NCBI RefSeq assembly: GCF_000014065.1
Contig: NC_008043.1
Span: 304,001-368,000, forward strand
DNA length: 64,000 bases
Source of the DNA: Ruegeria sp. TM1040
GTDB taxonomy: Bacteria > Pseudomonadota > Alphaproteobacteria > Rhodobacterales > Rhodobacteraceae
Reading direction: 5' to 3'
Under the pieces are notes generated by a model. That model did no database searches. It was not told the DNA's origin and worked only from the letters and a program-made list of their open reading frames with translations. Of this stretch, positions 24,688 through 33,579 are shown piece after piece; position 1 is the stretch's first letter; each line of letters opens with the position of its first letter. Both the position numbers and the translations under genes were made by a program.

Positions 24688-25566
24688 TTAGGATGAGCTG
24701 TTTTTGAACAAGGCGCAGAGCTCTGGCACATAGGCTTGACCGTGGCCATCGGCCACCGCATCGGCCAGAGCCTGCGACACGCCGTCTGCAACGGTTTGCT
24801 TTGCTCCCGCTTGCTCTGACATCGCACGGTAATAATCGATGTCCTTTTGCGCGTTGGACACAAAGAACGGCAGACCCTCGCGATCTCCTTCGGTAATAAA
24901 AGGCGCAAGGCGTTCGAGCGCGACACTTGCCCCGCCTCCCGAGGCCAGCACATCGACAAAGACGGCAGGATCAACGCCCGCATCCGCAGATTGCGCAGCA
25001 GCTTCCGCCAAGAGGGTCATGAACCCGACAGAGACGTAATTATGCAGGAGCTTCAGGCGATGACCGTGGCTGAGCGGTCCCACATGCGCCACATCCTCGG
25101 TAAAGGTTGAAAGCACCGGACGCACCCGCTCCAGCGTGTCCGTCGCGCCCCCGACCAGCAGGTTCAGCGTGCCCTCATGGGCGTGTCTGGCCGTGCGCGT
25201 CATCGGCGCATCGAGGTAATCGCCTCCTGCGGCGCGCACTATCTCGGCCATGCGCAGAGTCGACTCGGGCAGAGCCGTCGAACAATCGACTATCACAGCG
25301 TTCTGTCGCAATGCAGTCGCCACGCCCTGATCGCCAGCAACAATGGCCTCGACCTGAGGTGAGCCGGTCACGCAGAGGATCACCACATCCGACATCGCAG
25401 CCACTTCGGCAGGCGTCGCGCAGGCCACGGCACCCAGTGAAACAATTTCATCTACGGGCTGATTGCCCGGATGATCCAGAAAACTCAGCGCAAACCCACC
25501 GCGCGACAAAACATTACGGGCGATGCCGTGGCCCATAAGCCCGACGCCGATAATACCAACATGCAT
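24688..25566 (-). CDS. Beta-hydroxyacid dehydrogenase (3-hydroxyisobutyrate/tartronate-semialdehyde type)
   Basis: A 292-residue NAD(P)-dependent enzyme with N-terminal Rossmann motif GIIGVGLMGHGIA, the DAPMTRTARHA substrate-loop region, and a catalytic Lys region HRLKLLHNYVSVG. The family oxidises 3-hydroxyacids or reduces semialdehydes. Catalytic loop wording differs from canonical HibD and GarR, so the substrate is open. ATG 25566 follows GAGGAG with about 7 nt spacing. It lies between the TRAP genes and an aldehyde dehydrogenase on the same strand. Confidence 0.83.
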   Translation of the reverse strand: MHVGIIGVGLMGHGIARNVLSRGGFALSFLDHPGNQPVDEIVSLGAVACATPAEVAAMSDVVILCVTGSPQVEAIVAGDQGVATALRQNAVIVDCSTALPESTLRMAEIVRAAGGDYLDAPMTRTARHAHEGTLNLLVGGATDTLERVRPVLSTFTEDVAHVGPLSHGHRLKLLHNYVSVGFMTLLAEAAAQSADAGVDPAVFVDVLASGGGASVALERLAPFITEGDREGLPFFVSNAQKDIDYYRAMSEQAGAKQTVADGVSQALADAVADGHGQAYVPELCALFKNSSS

Positions 25567-25653
25567 GATGTCACTCCTCATCCTTGCGGCCACAGCGCTG
25601 CGGCCCTGCTCCGGACCTAGATCCGGGGCGCTCCTCCCTGATGCCTCAGTCGG

Positions 25654-27141
25654 TCAGTCCGTGTTGATCCAGATCGCCTTGGTATCGAGGTATTCTTCCA
25701 TGTGCTCGGTGCCGCCTTCGCGCCCGTAGCCTGACATCTTGACGCCTCCGAAGGGCACCGCAGGGTCGATCGCGTGGTACATATTGACCCAGACTGATCC
25801 CGCCTTCAGGCGATGTGCCAATTTGTGCGCGGTCCCGAGGTGGGTCGAGAACACACCAGCAGCCAACCCATAAGGTGTCGCGTTGGCCCGCTCGACCACC
25901 TCATCGAGACTGTCAAACGGCAGCGCCGAGATCACCGGACCAAAGATCTCCTCGCGTGCGATGGACATCTCGTCCGTGACGCCACCAAACACAGTTGGCT
26001 CGATGAAGTGTCCGCCTTCAAAACCCGCGCCTTTCACCCGTGCGCCACCGGTCAGGATCTCCGCACCTTCGCTTGGGCCGGCAGCGAGATAGCCCGCAAT
26101 ACGCTCTGCCTGCCGCGCAGAGATGATCGGGCCTACGTCCGTGCTCTCTTCGATGCCGTGACCAATACGCAGATTGGCAGCGAATTCCGCAACACGTCGC
26201 ACAAATTCGTCGTGGATCTCGCGCGCCACAAACAGCCGCGACCCGGCGATGCAGATCTGGCCCGAGTTTGCAAACACCGCCATGGCTGCGACGGGCACCG
26301 CTTTTTCAATGTCTGCATCCCGGCAGACAATCACCGGGGATTTGCCGCCAAGCTCCAGCGAAACCCGTTTGAGGTTTCCGGTTGCCGCGCGGGCGATGGC
26401 CTGCCCTGTCGCGGTGGAGCCGGTAAAGACGATCTTGTCGACACCAGAATGCGCCGCCAGCGCCGCACCCGCCGCGGCGCCGTACCCGGTGACGATATTC
26501 AAAACCCCATCGGGCAGGCCCGCTTCCTGCATGATCCGGGCAATCATCAGCACCGTCAAAGAGGCCTCCTCGGAAGGTTTCAGCACCACCGTGCAGCCGG
26601 TTGCGATGGCTGGCGCGATCTTCCAGATCGAACCCGCGATCGGCGCGTTCCACGGAATGATCGCGCCCACCACGCCCACCGGTTCGCGCACGGTCGAGGA
26701 ATGGATCTCCCCCGGAAAGGAGTTGGGGATCGTGTGGCCATGGATGGTGACTGCCTGCCCCGCATAAAAGCGCAGCATCCCCAGAACACGACGGCTGTTG
26801 GCGAGCGTGCGCTGAATCGGCATCCCCATATCAAGCGTGTCGGACAGACAAAGCGTTTCCCACTCTGCCTCAAAGCGATCCGCGATCCGGAGCAGCAGGG
26901 CCTGACGCTCAAAGGGGGTCCATTTCGACCACGGCCCCTCAAAAGCCGCGCGCGCCGCCGCGACAGCCGCATCAACATCCGCTGCGCCGCCTTTGGGCAC
27001 CGTTGCCAGCAAAGCGCCGCTCGCAGGATTACGGGCCTCGATCACCTCGCCGGATTGCGATTCACACCATTTTCCGTTGATGAACATCGGGCGAAACCCG
27101 CCATCATACAGAGCCGAAGCCGCCGCTTTCCAATCCGTCAT
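25654..27141 (-). CDS. NAD(P)-dependent aldehyde dehydrogenase
   Basis: A 495-residue ALDH-superfamily enzyme. WNAPI and KPSEEAS lie in the cofactor site, FTGSTATGQ is the nucleotide-binding loop, the general base Glu is in LELGGKSP, the catalytic Cys in NSGQICIAGSRL, and the C-terminal motif is EEIFGPV. Similar enzymes oxidise betaine aldehyde, aminoaldehydes or hydroxyaldehydes. ATG 27141 is preceded by AAAGGA; the frame runs open further upstream without a ribosome site. It belongs to the minus-strand run with the beta-hydroxyacid dehydrogenase and TRAP genes. Confidence 0.9.
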   Translation of the reverse strand: MTDWKAAASALYDGGFRPMFINGKWCESQSGEVIEARNPASGALLATVPKGGAADVDAAVAAARAAFEGPWSKWTPFERQALLLRIADRFEAEWETLCLSDTLDMGMPIQRTLANSRRVLGMLRFYAGQAVTIHGHTIPNSFPGEIHSSTVREPVGVVGAIIPWNAPIAGSIWKIAPAIATGCTVVLKPSEEASLTVLMIARIMQEAGLPDGVLNIVTGYGAAAGAALAAHSGVDKIVFTGSTATGQAIARAATGNLKRVSLELGGKSPVIVCRDADIEKAVPVAAMAVFANSGQICIAGSRLFVAREIHDEFVRRVAEFAANLRIGHGIEESTDVGPIISARQAERIAGYLAAGPSEGAEILTGGARVKGAGFEGGHFIEPTVFGGVTDEMSIAREEIFGPVISALPFDSLDEVVERANATPYGLAAGVFSTHLGTAHKLAHRLKAGSVWVNMYHAIDPAVPFGGVKMSGYGREGGTEHMEEYLDTKAIWINTD

Positions 27142-27410
27142 GCTGTGTCCTTTGTCGTCTCTGGGTGCTGCCCGATTATGGAGCCTGCCCCACCCCCGAG
27201 GGGGCCTGCATAAAATTTCTTTGCCATCATCTACACTCAGGTTTGCCGAGAAAGCCAGTCGCGCGCGTTGCCAATTTGTGAACGCCCATCTGCCCAGCAG
27301 AACGCCTAAGTTGTACAGTGGGACACCACCGGCGAAACAGCGCCGATGCTCTGTGATCGCGCATACCTCCACGGCTTGCACCACACAGGACGAAGACGTA
27401 ACTCCCTGCC

Positions 27411-28034
27411 ATGGCGTCAAAGATCCTCATTCTCAGTACCCGCGAAAATGGCAGCGGCCGAATTTCCCTCACTCACAAGGCAGAGGGCGCCAGCGGCATC
27501 AGTCGTATTTCGGCAGACCTGTCGCGCGATGACCTGTTGCAGCTTGTGCTGTTTTGCGAGGGCTGCGATCTGCGCAGGATCTATGGCAGCCCCGCGCCTG
27601 CGGAGCTCACGCTTGACGGCCTGTCGGTGGCCTATGATCCACGCCAGGATGAACTGCTGCTGTCGCGCCAAGTAGGCTTTAGTGAAAAATCGGCGCGGGT
27701 CGGCTATGCTGCCTTCCTCGCCGAGATGGCCGGAGTTGTGGAAACGGTGATCGATCAAGCCGAAACTTCGAAACATGGACTCACGCTCAAGACGTTGCTG
27801 AAGGACACAGAGCTCCCCGATGCTGCGGTGACGCATCTCACCACCGATCAGATCGCCGAGGTGCGGCATCGGCTGCATGAAATGGCGCTCCTGATGCTCT
27901 ATGATCGCGCGATGGAGAAAGGTTCGCGGTTTGCCAAACTCTTGCGCACCAAAAAATTTCGCCCGGAGGCGCAGGCATGTGCCGATGATCTGGTCGCCGC
28001 GTTGGCACAAAGCCTGCTGGCACGCGGCGACTGA
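27411..28034 (+). CDS. Hypothetical protein of 207 residues
   Basis: A hydrophilic protein with no signal peptide or membrane segment and no family I recognise. Codon use (GC-rich third positions) favours this strand over the competing minus-strand frame. There is no clear ribosome site before ATG 27411. The N-terminal half looks mixed alpha/beta and the C-terminal half is helical (QIAEVRHRLHEMALLMLYDRAME). It is transcribed away from the aldehyde dehydrogenase and converges on the next gene. Confidence 0.62.
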   Translation: MASKILILSTRENGSGRISLTHKAEGASGISRISADLSRDDLLQLVLFCEGCDLRRIYGSPAPAELTLDGLSVAYDPRQDELLLSRQVGFSEKSARVGYAAFLAEMAGVVETVIDQAETSKHGLTLKTLLKDTELPDAAVTHLTTDQIAEVRHRLHEMALLMLYDRAMEKGSRFAKLLRTKKFRPEAQACADDLVAALAQSLLARGD

Positions 28035-28126
28035 TCCACGAGATGAGTGCTCCACGTCACAACTGGCCAGTGCCCCGTTGAGACCGCCCGTGAGAGCGCG
28101 CTGATTTATTCTCTTTCGGCCGGTTG

Positions 28127-29173
28127 TCAGCTTGATCCGATGGGGCTTTCCATCAGCGCTTCAAGATCGCGATACAATGCGCTCGGGATTTCCAGATAGC
28201 CACGCTCCAGATTGCGCGCACGCGCTGCATAGCGTCGCTGAGACGGCAGCCGCGCACCTTGAGCGATAATATCGGCAAAGAGACGCTCTGCTCGTGCATC
28301 ATTCTGCGCTACGCGCCCGCCAGAGAATTTCTCTGGGTCGAACGCCAGAATGATTTGCCCATGATACGGCGCGCATCCCGGGCGCCCGGCAGCGGCTTCA
28401 CTCTCCAGACTGATGAGGTCATCAATCAGCGGCCCCGCCATCAGCTCGATCATGATCGACAGTGCAGATCCCTTGTGGCCGCCAAATGTGAGCATCGCTC
28501 CGTTCAACGCCGCGTCGGGGTCGCAGGTCGGTTGGCCGCGTTCATCAATAGCTACCCCTTCGGGCAGTGGTTTTCCGGCCCGCTTGTAAAGCTCGATCTC
28601 CCCCCGCGCAAAACCGCTGGTGGCAAAATCAAAGGTAAAAGGGTCTTGCCCCTTGCGCGGCCAGCTAAAGGCAATCGGATTGGTGCCCAGGGTCCCTTTT
28701 GTGCCACCTGCGGGCGCCACCCAGGAATGGCTTGGCACCATGGACAGACCTGCAAGACCCGCGGTTGAAAGCGCCTCAACCTCTGGCCAGAGCGCTGAAA
28801 AATGAAAACAATTGTTCACGGCAAGCGCGGCCATACCATAGCGTCGCGCCTTTTCAATCAACGTGGGCATTGCCTCTTGGACGGCCAGCAGGGACATCCC
28901 TTCGCGCGCATCTGCCCGAATGATCGCAGTGTCCTCGGAGTGGATCTGAGGGCTCGCAGCCGCATCGATTTTTCCGTCCTTCATCGTGTTGGCGCACATG
29001 AAGAGACGAAACAGCCCATGTGACTGACAATCATCAAGCTGGCAGCGATAGAGCATCTCGGAAATGGCCGCGACATGCGCCGAGGCGTAGCCGCAATGTG
29101 TCAGGACTCGCTCGGCAAGTGCGCGCACCTCGTCCAGCGTCAGTTGCGTTGTGGCATCTTCAGTTTGAGTCAT
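28127..29173 (-). CDS. Malate/L-lactate dehydrogenase-family oxidoreductase (LDH2/YlbC type)
   Basis: A 348-residue NAD(P)-dependent ketoreductase of the family that includes ureidoglycolate dehydrogenase, 2,3-diketogulonate reductase and delta1-piperideine-2-carboxylate reductase. Family motifs are the DDCQSHGLFRL region, AVNNCFHFSALWPEVE, GTLGTNPIAFSWP and FGGHKGSALS. The start at 29173 has AGAGG about 6 nt upstream; starts at 29179 or 29194 are possible. It is divergent from the GntR gene across a region carrying a perfect 15-bp inverted repeat. Confidence 0.86.
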   Translation of the reverse strand: MTQTEDATTQLTLDEVRALAERVLTHCGYASAHVAAISEMLYRCQLDDCQSHGLFRLFMCANTMKDGKIDAAASPQIHSEDTAIIRADAREGMSLLAVQEAMPTLIEKARRYGMAALAVNNCFHFSALWPEVEALSTAGLAGLSMVPSHSWVAPAGGTKGTLGTNPIAFSWPRKGQDPFTFDFATSGFARGEIELYKRAGKPLPEGVAIDERGQPTCDPDAALNGAMLTFGGHKGSALSIMIELMAGPLIDDLISLESEAAAGRPGCAPYHGQIILAFDPEKFSGGRVAQNDARAERLFADIIAQGARLPSQRRYAARARNLERGYLEIPSALYRDLEALMESPIGSS

Positions 29174-29183
29174 CCTCACCCTC

Positions 29184-29224
29184 TCGACTTGCATGATGGA
29201 TATCGGATACATCATGCAAGTCGA
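29184..29224. promoter_or_regulatory. Long inverted repeat between the LDH2-type gene and gntR
   Basis: TCGACTTGCATGATG (29184-29198) is perfectly repeated in inverse orientation (29210-29224) around an 11-nt spacer. It lies 10 bp upstream of the dehydrogenase start and about 105 bp before the GntR gene. A likely operator for the GntR protein, although a plain hairpin cannot be excluded. Confidence 0.65.
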
Positions 29225-29329
29225 CACGACTACCCCCGCCGTGTCCGCACGTGGGGTTTTCAACTTGAAAGAATAGGAAAATTCCGTAACGTATCCAAAA
29301 TACCGACAAATAGGGAAAAGTGTATTCTC

Positions 29330-30019
29330 ATGGCTGGCAAACGCGCGGTTTCTCGCAACACCCTTCCGGATGTCATTGCCAATGATCTGCGAGAGCGCAT
29401 CCTCAGCGGTGAGCTCGCCGAAGGCGAGATCATTCGCCAAGAAAGCCTAGCCGATGAATATGACGTCTCGCGCATGCCCATTCGCGAGGCCCTGAAACGC
29501 CTGGATGCCGAAGGGCTGGTTCAATTCACCAACAACCGCGGCGCTTCAGTCACTAAGCACTCCCTGCCGGAGATTGCCGAGATCTTTGACCTGCGCATCC
29601 TGATCGAAGTCGATCTGTTCCGCCGCGCGATCCCGGCTATGACCTCCACGGATTTTGCCCTGTGCAATCAACTGCTCGAGGAAATGGACGCCTCCTATGA
29701 TGCCAACGATGTGGGCAAATGGGGGACCTTGAACCACCAGTATCACTCGGCGCTTTATGCAGCTGCGGATCGCAAGTTGACCAATGACGTGCTGCAGGGG
29801 ATCAGCCTGCACTCGGATCGGTTCGTGCGGATGCATCTGAGCGTGATGGAGCAACGCGAACCCGCCAAGAAAGAGCATCGCGACCTGCTGCGTTACGCCG
29901 AGGCGCGGGATGTCGAAAAAGCCTGCGCCGCGCTGCGCGATCACATCACGCGCACCAAGGATGCCTTGCTGCGTCTTGTTGCCGAAAACCGCGCTCTGGC
30001 AGGCGATCAAGCCAACTGA
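29330..30019 (+). CDS. GntR-family (FadR/FCD subfamily) transcriptional regulator
   Basis: A 229-residue regulator with winged helix ADEYDVSRMPIREALKRLDAEGLV and a C-terminal FCD domain with the metal-binding pattern (DLRILIEVDL; NHQYHSALYAAADR; DHI near the end). It typically senses a carboxylic acid. ATG 29330 follows AGGGAAAAG; the longer frame from 29075 runs through the operator region and is rejected. It is flanked by the LDH2-type gene (divergent) and the semialdehyde dehydrogenase (same strand), so it probably regulates both. Confidence 0.89.
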   Translation: MAGKRAVSRNTLPDVIANDLRERILSGELAEGEIIRQESLADEYDVSRMPIREALKRLDAEGLVQFTNNRGASVTKHSLPEIAEIFDLRILIEVDLFRRAIPAMTSTDFALCNQLLEEMDASYDANDVGKWGTLNHQYHSALYAAADRKLTNDVLQGISLHSDRFVRMHLSVMEQREPAKKEHRDLLRYAEARDVEKACAALRDHITRTKDALLRLVAENRALAGDQAN

Positions 30020-30081
30020 CAGAACCCTGCTCTCAACCCGAGATCGGGCCGCGACGGGAAACGGGTTGCATCATCCAAAAT

Positions 30082-30091
30082 ATGTATACAT
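30082..30091. promoter_or_regulatory. Palindrome upstream of the semialdehyde dehydrogenase
   Basis: ATGTATACAT is a perfect 10-bp palindrome 43 bp before the start at 30135. The preceding ATCCAAAATA also occurs at 29292, upstream of gntR. Candidate GntR-family half-sites. Confidence 0.4.
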
Positions 30092-30134
30092 TATCCTGCA
30101 TCAAATCCTACCGAGTCAAACCAGAGGCAAGACC

Positions 30135-31655
30135 ATGTTCCACCCTCACGGAAACCACCTGATCGCCGGGCAATGGGTCACAGGAAGCGACCACTTTGCC
30201 TCAAGCCCCGCACATGGCGAAAGCTACGCCTTCTCCGTCGGCCGCGTATCTGACGTGGACGCCGCTGTCGAAGCCGCAGAAGAGGCGTTTGCGGCCTATA
30301 GCGCAACCTCGCGTGCCGAACGGGCGGCGTTTCTCAATGCCATCGCCGACGAGATCGAGGCGCGCGCGGATGACATCACCGCAATCGGCACGCAGGAAAC
30401 TGGCTTGCCCGAAGCGCGCCTCCAAGGCGAGCGTGGACGCACCACGGGCCAATTGCGCCTCTTTGCCGACCATATTCTTGCGGGTGACTATCTCGATCGC
30501 CGCCACGACGAAGCGCTTCCGGACCGCGCGCCCCTGCCGCGCCCCGACCTGCGCATGGTGCAACGCCCGATCGGCCCGGTGGCTGTCTTTGGCGCATCCA
30601 ACTTCCCCCTCGCCTTCTCGACCGCTGGCGGCGACACAGCCGCCGCGCTTGCGGCGGGTTGTCCGGTGGTCGTGAAAGGCCATAGCGCCCACCCCGGCAC
30701 CGGCGAGATCATCGCAGAAGCCGTTCTGGCCGCGATCCTGCGCTGCAAGATGCCTTCTGGCGTTTTCAGTTTGATCCAAGGCGGCAACCGCCAAGTCGGC
30801 GCGGCGCTTGTCCAGCACCCGCTGATCAAAGCCGTCGGCTTCACCGGGTCTCTTCGCGGCGGTCGGGCCCTGTTCGATCTTTGCGCGCAACGCCCTGAGC
30901 CTATTCCCTTCTTCGGGGAACTGGGCTCCGTCAACCCGATGTTTATCTTTGATGCCGCACTGAACGCGCGCGGCGAAGCCTTGGCCGAAGGCTGGGCCGG
31001 ATCGCTGACGATGGGCGCGGGACAGTTCTGCACCAATCCCGGCATCGCGGTTCTTCGCGCTGGCGCAGATGCAGATCGCTTTGTCGATGCAGCCGCAGCA
31101 GCGCTTGCACAAACCGCTGCGCAAACCATGCTGACCGACGGCATCGCTCATGCCTACCGCGATGGTCAGCGTCGTATGGCAGGTGTCGAAGGCGTCCGCG
31201 AGGTGCTCGCCACCGAAAGCGACGCGCGCAACGCGACCCCATTTCTCTACATGACGGACGCGCAAAACTGGCTACAAAACGAGTCTCTCTCCGAAGAGGT
31301 CTTTGGCCCGCTTGGCCTTGTTGTCACCGTCGCGGACATGGACGAGATGCGCGCGGTTGCACGTTCGCTGCAGGGACAGTTGACCTGCACCCTGCATCTG
31401 GACGACGGCGATAGCGATACAGCCGCGACCTTTGTACCGATCCTCGAGCGCAAGGCCGGGCGGGTGTTGGCCAATGGCTTCCCGACTGGAGTTGAAGTCG
31501 CTGATACAATGGTACACGGCGGCCCCTACCCGGCTTCGACGAACTTTGGCGCCACCTCGGTTGGCACCTTGTCGATCCGCCGCTTCCTGCGTCCGGTCTG
31601 TTACCAGAACATCCCCGAAGCCCTGCTGCCTGCAGATTTGCGCGACGCAGGGTAA
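30135..31655 (+). CDS. Alpha-ketoglutaric semialdehyde (2,5-dioxovalerate) dehydrogenase
   Basis: A 506-residue ALDH of the KGSADH-III type: the characteristic N-terminus (LIAGQWVTGSD), GASNFPLAFSTAGGDTAAAL, FTGSLRGGRALFD, the Glu in FFGELGSVNP, and the Cys in MGAGQFCTNPG. It oxidises 2,5-dioxopentanoate to 2-oxoglutarate, the last step of non-phosphorylative arabinose/xylose, glucarate/galactarate and hydroxyproline catabolism. ATG 30135 has AGAGGC upstream; the longer frame overlaps gntR. Its presence suggests that the TRAP/GntR cluster feeds the TCA cycle through 2-oxoglutarate. Confidence 0.9.
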   Translation: MFHPHGNHLIAGQWVTGSDHFASSPAHGESYAFSVGRVSDVDAAVEAAEEAFAAYSATSRAERAAFLNAIADEIEARADDITAIGTQETGLPEARLQGERGRTTGQLRLFADHILAGDYLDRRHDEALPDRAPLPRPDLRMVQRPIGPVAVFGASNFPLAFSTAGGDTAAALAAGCPVVVKGHSAHPGTGEIIAEAVLAAILRCKMPSGVFSLIQGGNRQVGAALVQHPLIKAVGFTGSLRGGRALFDLCAQRPEPIPFFGELGSVNPMFIFDAALNARGEALAEGWAGSLTMGAGQFCTNPGIAVLRAGADADRFVDAAAAALAQTAAQTMLTDGIAHAYRDGQRRMAGVEGVREVLATESDARNATPFLYMTDAQNWLQNESLSEEVFGPLGLVVTVADMDEMRAVARSLQGQLTCTLHLDDGDSDTAATFVPILERKAGRVLANGFPTGVEVADTMVHGGPYPASTNFGATSVGTLSIRRFLRPVCYQNIPEALLPADLRDAG

Positions 31656-31661
31656 ACCTCC

Positions 31662-31692
31662 CCCCGACCCGGAGCACTACACCGGGTCGGGG
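31662..31692 (+). terminator. Hairpin after the semialdehyde dehydrogenase
   Basis: CCCCGACCCGG and CCGGGTCGGGG form a perfect 11-bp stem with a 9-nt loop, 7 bp after the stop. There is no T-run, so Rho-independent termination is uncertain. Confidence 0.55.
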
Positions 31693-31824
31693 ATGTCCGG
31701 ACCGCGGCAGTTGGAGCAAGGCACGTCAAGATCGATTGGCGGCCAAGGTCTGGCGTTTGGGTATACTCGCGCCAAAGAAATCGGTATCACGAGACGCGTT
31801 TGTGATATTTTTGGATTTCTTTTG

Positions 31825-32139
31825 ATGAAGAGCTTTAGATCAGCGGCCCTCATTGGGGGTGTGGTGGCACTTACCGGCATGGCCGCAATCATTGGGTTGG
31901 TCTTGCTGATCGATAGAGGCCCAGCCCCAAATACCGACACACTACGGGATATGCGGTTGGCGATGACGGTCTGCGCACTGGTGGCGCTCTGCATCGGTCT
32001 GCGATTGCGACAGATCCCGGCGGCACAGATGTGCGCCTATGTGAGCGCATTGATCCTTCTGGGGTCTCTCTGTGTCTTTGTTTGGGGCGGGTATCACGCT
32101 CAGATAACACACTCCAGCGAGGGTCACATCCGAGACTGA
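31825..32139 (+). CDS. Small membrane protein, hypothetical
   Basis: A 104-residue frame with three strongly hydrophobic segments (about 7-31, 47-65 and 70-90) joined by short charged loops. No recognised family. ATG 31825 has only a weak ribosome site (TTGGA). It lies upstream of the Pqi operon but is separated from it by 220 bp in which I see no gene. Confidence 0.45.
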   Translation: MKSFRSAALIGGVVALTGMAAIIGLVLLIDRGPAPNTDTLRDMRLAMTVCALVALCIGLRLRQIPAAQMCAYVSALILLGSLCVFVWGGYHAQITHSSEGHIRD

Positions 32140-32359
32140 TTCACCGCGCGGCCATCGCATGTTCGCACCTTCCATTTGCGCCTAGCGGCAAAAGCACGCC
32201 TTAGCTGCAACGCCCATCCCGTCTTGATTGATCTTCACCCGCGCGTCATGGTTACCTTTCCGGCGAGCGCGTCCTGCTTTGTTGCTGCTTACCTAATTGT
32301 TCGCCTTCGCCGCTTTGCCTTCGGGCCTTGTGTCAGACGCATCTTGGATTTGGGCTGTC

Positions 32360-32977
32360 ATGAACCTTGATCAGATAATTGCATGTCCGATGTGTGACGC
32401 CCTGCATCTCGATCAGGAGGTGCAAAAACAGTCCGTTGCACAATGCGCCCGCTGCGGGACCGTGTTGGCCGCGCCAAAGTCAGGAGCAATGACACGGATC
32501 GCGATGCTTTCGATAACGGCGCTGATCCTGTTGATGGCAGCGGCAAGCTTTCCGTTTCTCTCGCTCAGAGTACAGGGCTTTTCCCACCAAGCTTCTGTTC
32601 TTGATACGATCCTTGCCTTTGCGACGGGTCCGATGCTGCCGCTCTCATTGGCCACGGGGTTCTTGATCCTGCTTGTGCCCGCGGCCCGTTACTGCGCATT
32701 GATCTACACGCTCGCCCCAATGGCCATCGGCTATCGGCCGGCCCCGCATGCAGCGACGGTCTATATCTGGGCCGAACGCCTCAGGCCCTGGGCCATGGCA
32801 GAGATCTTTATCATCGGAGTGGCTGTTGCGTTGGTCAAAGTCTCCGGCCTCGCACGGGTGGAGCTTGGGCCCGCGTTTTGGGCTTTTGCCGCACTACTGG
32901 TCGTGACAATCCTTACCGATAGTTCAATTTGCAGGTTAACCGTTTGGAAGACTCTCAAAACACGCAGCACTATTTGA
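32360..32977 (+). CDS. pqiA: PqiA-family membrane protein, first half
   Basis: A 205-residue inner-membrane protein with an N-terminal zinc ribbon (CPMC...CARCG) and four hydrophobic segments, matching one of the two repeats of E. coli PqiA/LetA. PqiA partners the MCE protein PqiB in lipid movement between membranes. Here the usual tandem protein is split into two genes; the next gene encodes the second half and overlaps this one. Confidence 0.86.
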   Translation: MNLDQIIACPMCDALHLDQEVQKQSVAQCARCGTVLAAPKSGAMTRIAMLSITALILLMAAASFPFLSLRVQGFSHQASVLDTILAFATGPMLPLSLATGFLILLVPAARYCALIYTLAPMAIGYRPAPHAATVYIWAERLRPWAMAEIFIIGVAVALVKVSGLARVELGPAFWAFAALLVVTILTDSSICRLTVWKTLKTRSTI

Positions 32978-33579
32978 CGGCCACTGAGGCCGGGCTGTCG
33001 GGCTGCCGCACCTGTGGCAGCGTTGCGCCCTCTGGCAGTCAGGTTTGCCCGCACTGTCGCAGTCGGCTGGAGCTTTCGGAAACCGCATCCCTGCAACGGG
33101 TATGGGCGTGGCTGACGGCGGGGCTGATCGCCTATGTGCCGGCCAATATCTATCCGATGCTGCGCACCAAGACCTTTGGCCAGACCTCCGAGAACACATT
33201 GATGGGCGGTATCATTGAGCTGTTTCATCACGGCTCTTACGGTGTGGCCTTTATCGTATTTTTCGCCAGCATCCTGATCCCGATCGCAAAGTTCCTCGCC
33301 ATAGGATTTCTTGCAATTTCAGTCCGCAAGCCAGTGACACTCGATCATCACAGGCGACTGGTCCTGTTCGAGGTGGTCGAATTCATCGGCAGATGGTCGA
33401 TGATCGACGTCTTTGTTGTGGCGATTTTGACCGCATTGGTACAACTGGACTATGCCGCCGCGATCAGTCCCGGTATTGCAGCTGTGAGTTTTGCCTTGTC
33501 GGTGGCCTTCACCATGCTGGCAGCTCAGAGTTTTGATCCGCGCCTGATGTGGCTGGCGGACAATGAGAAGACATCATGA
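32929..33579 (+). CDS. pqiA: PqiA-family membrane protein, second half
   Basis: A 216-residue protein with a second zinc ribbon (CRTCG...CPHC) and four membrane segments. Conserved PqiA motifs include PANIYPM and the FHHGSYGVAFIVFFASILIPIAKF region. The start is uncertain: TTG 32929 or TTG 32944, both inside the upstream gene, which suggests translational coupling. Its stop overlaps the pqiB start (ATGA). Confidence 0.86.
   Translation: MQVNRLEDSQNTQHYLTATEAGLSGCRTCGSVAPSGSQVCPHCRSRLELSETASLQRVWAWLTAGLIAYVPANIYPMLRTKTFGQTSENTLMGGIIELFHHGSYGVAFIVFFASILIPIAKFLAIGFLAISVRKPVTLDHHRRLVLFEVVEFIGRWSMIDVFVVAILTALVQLDYAAAISPGIAAVSFALSVAFTMLAAQSFDPRLMWLADNEKTS

Noticed and set aside
25555-25575. Second copy of the GCATGATG arm near the beta-hydroxyacid dehydrogenase start
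   Set aside because: Only nine bases match, no inverted partner, and it coincides with the start codon; probably chance.
25813-27213. 466-codon open frame opposite the aldehyde dehydrogenase
   Set aside because: Arg/His-rich composition typical of antisense frames; the ALDH frame is unambiguous.
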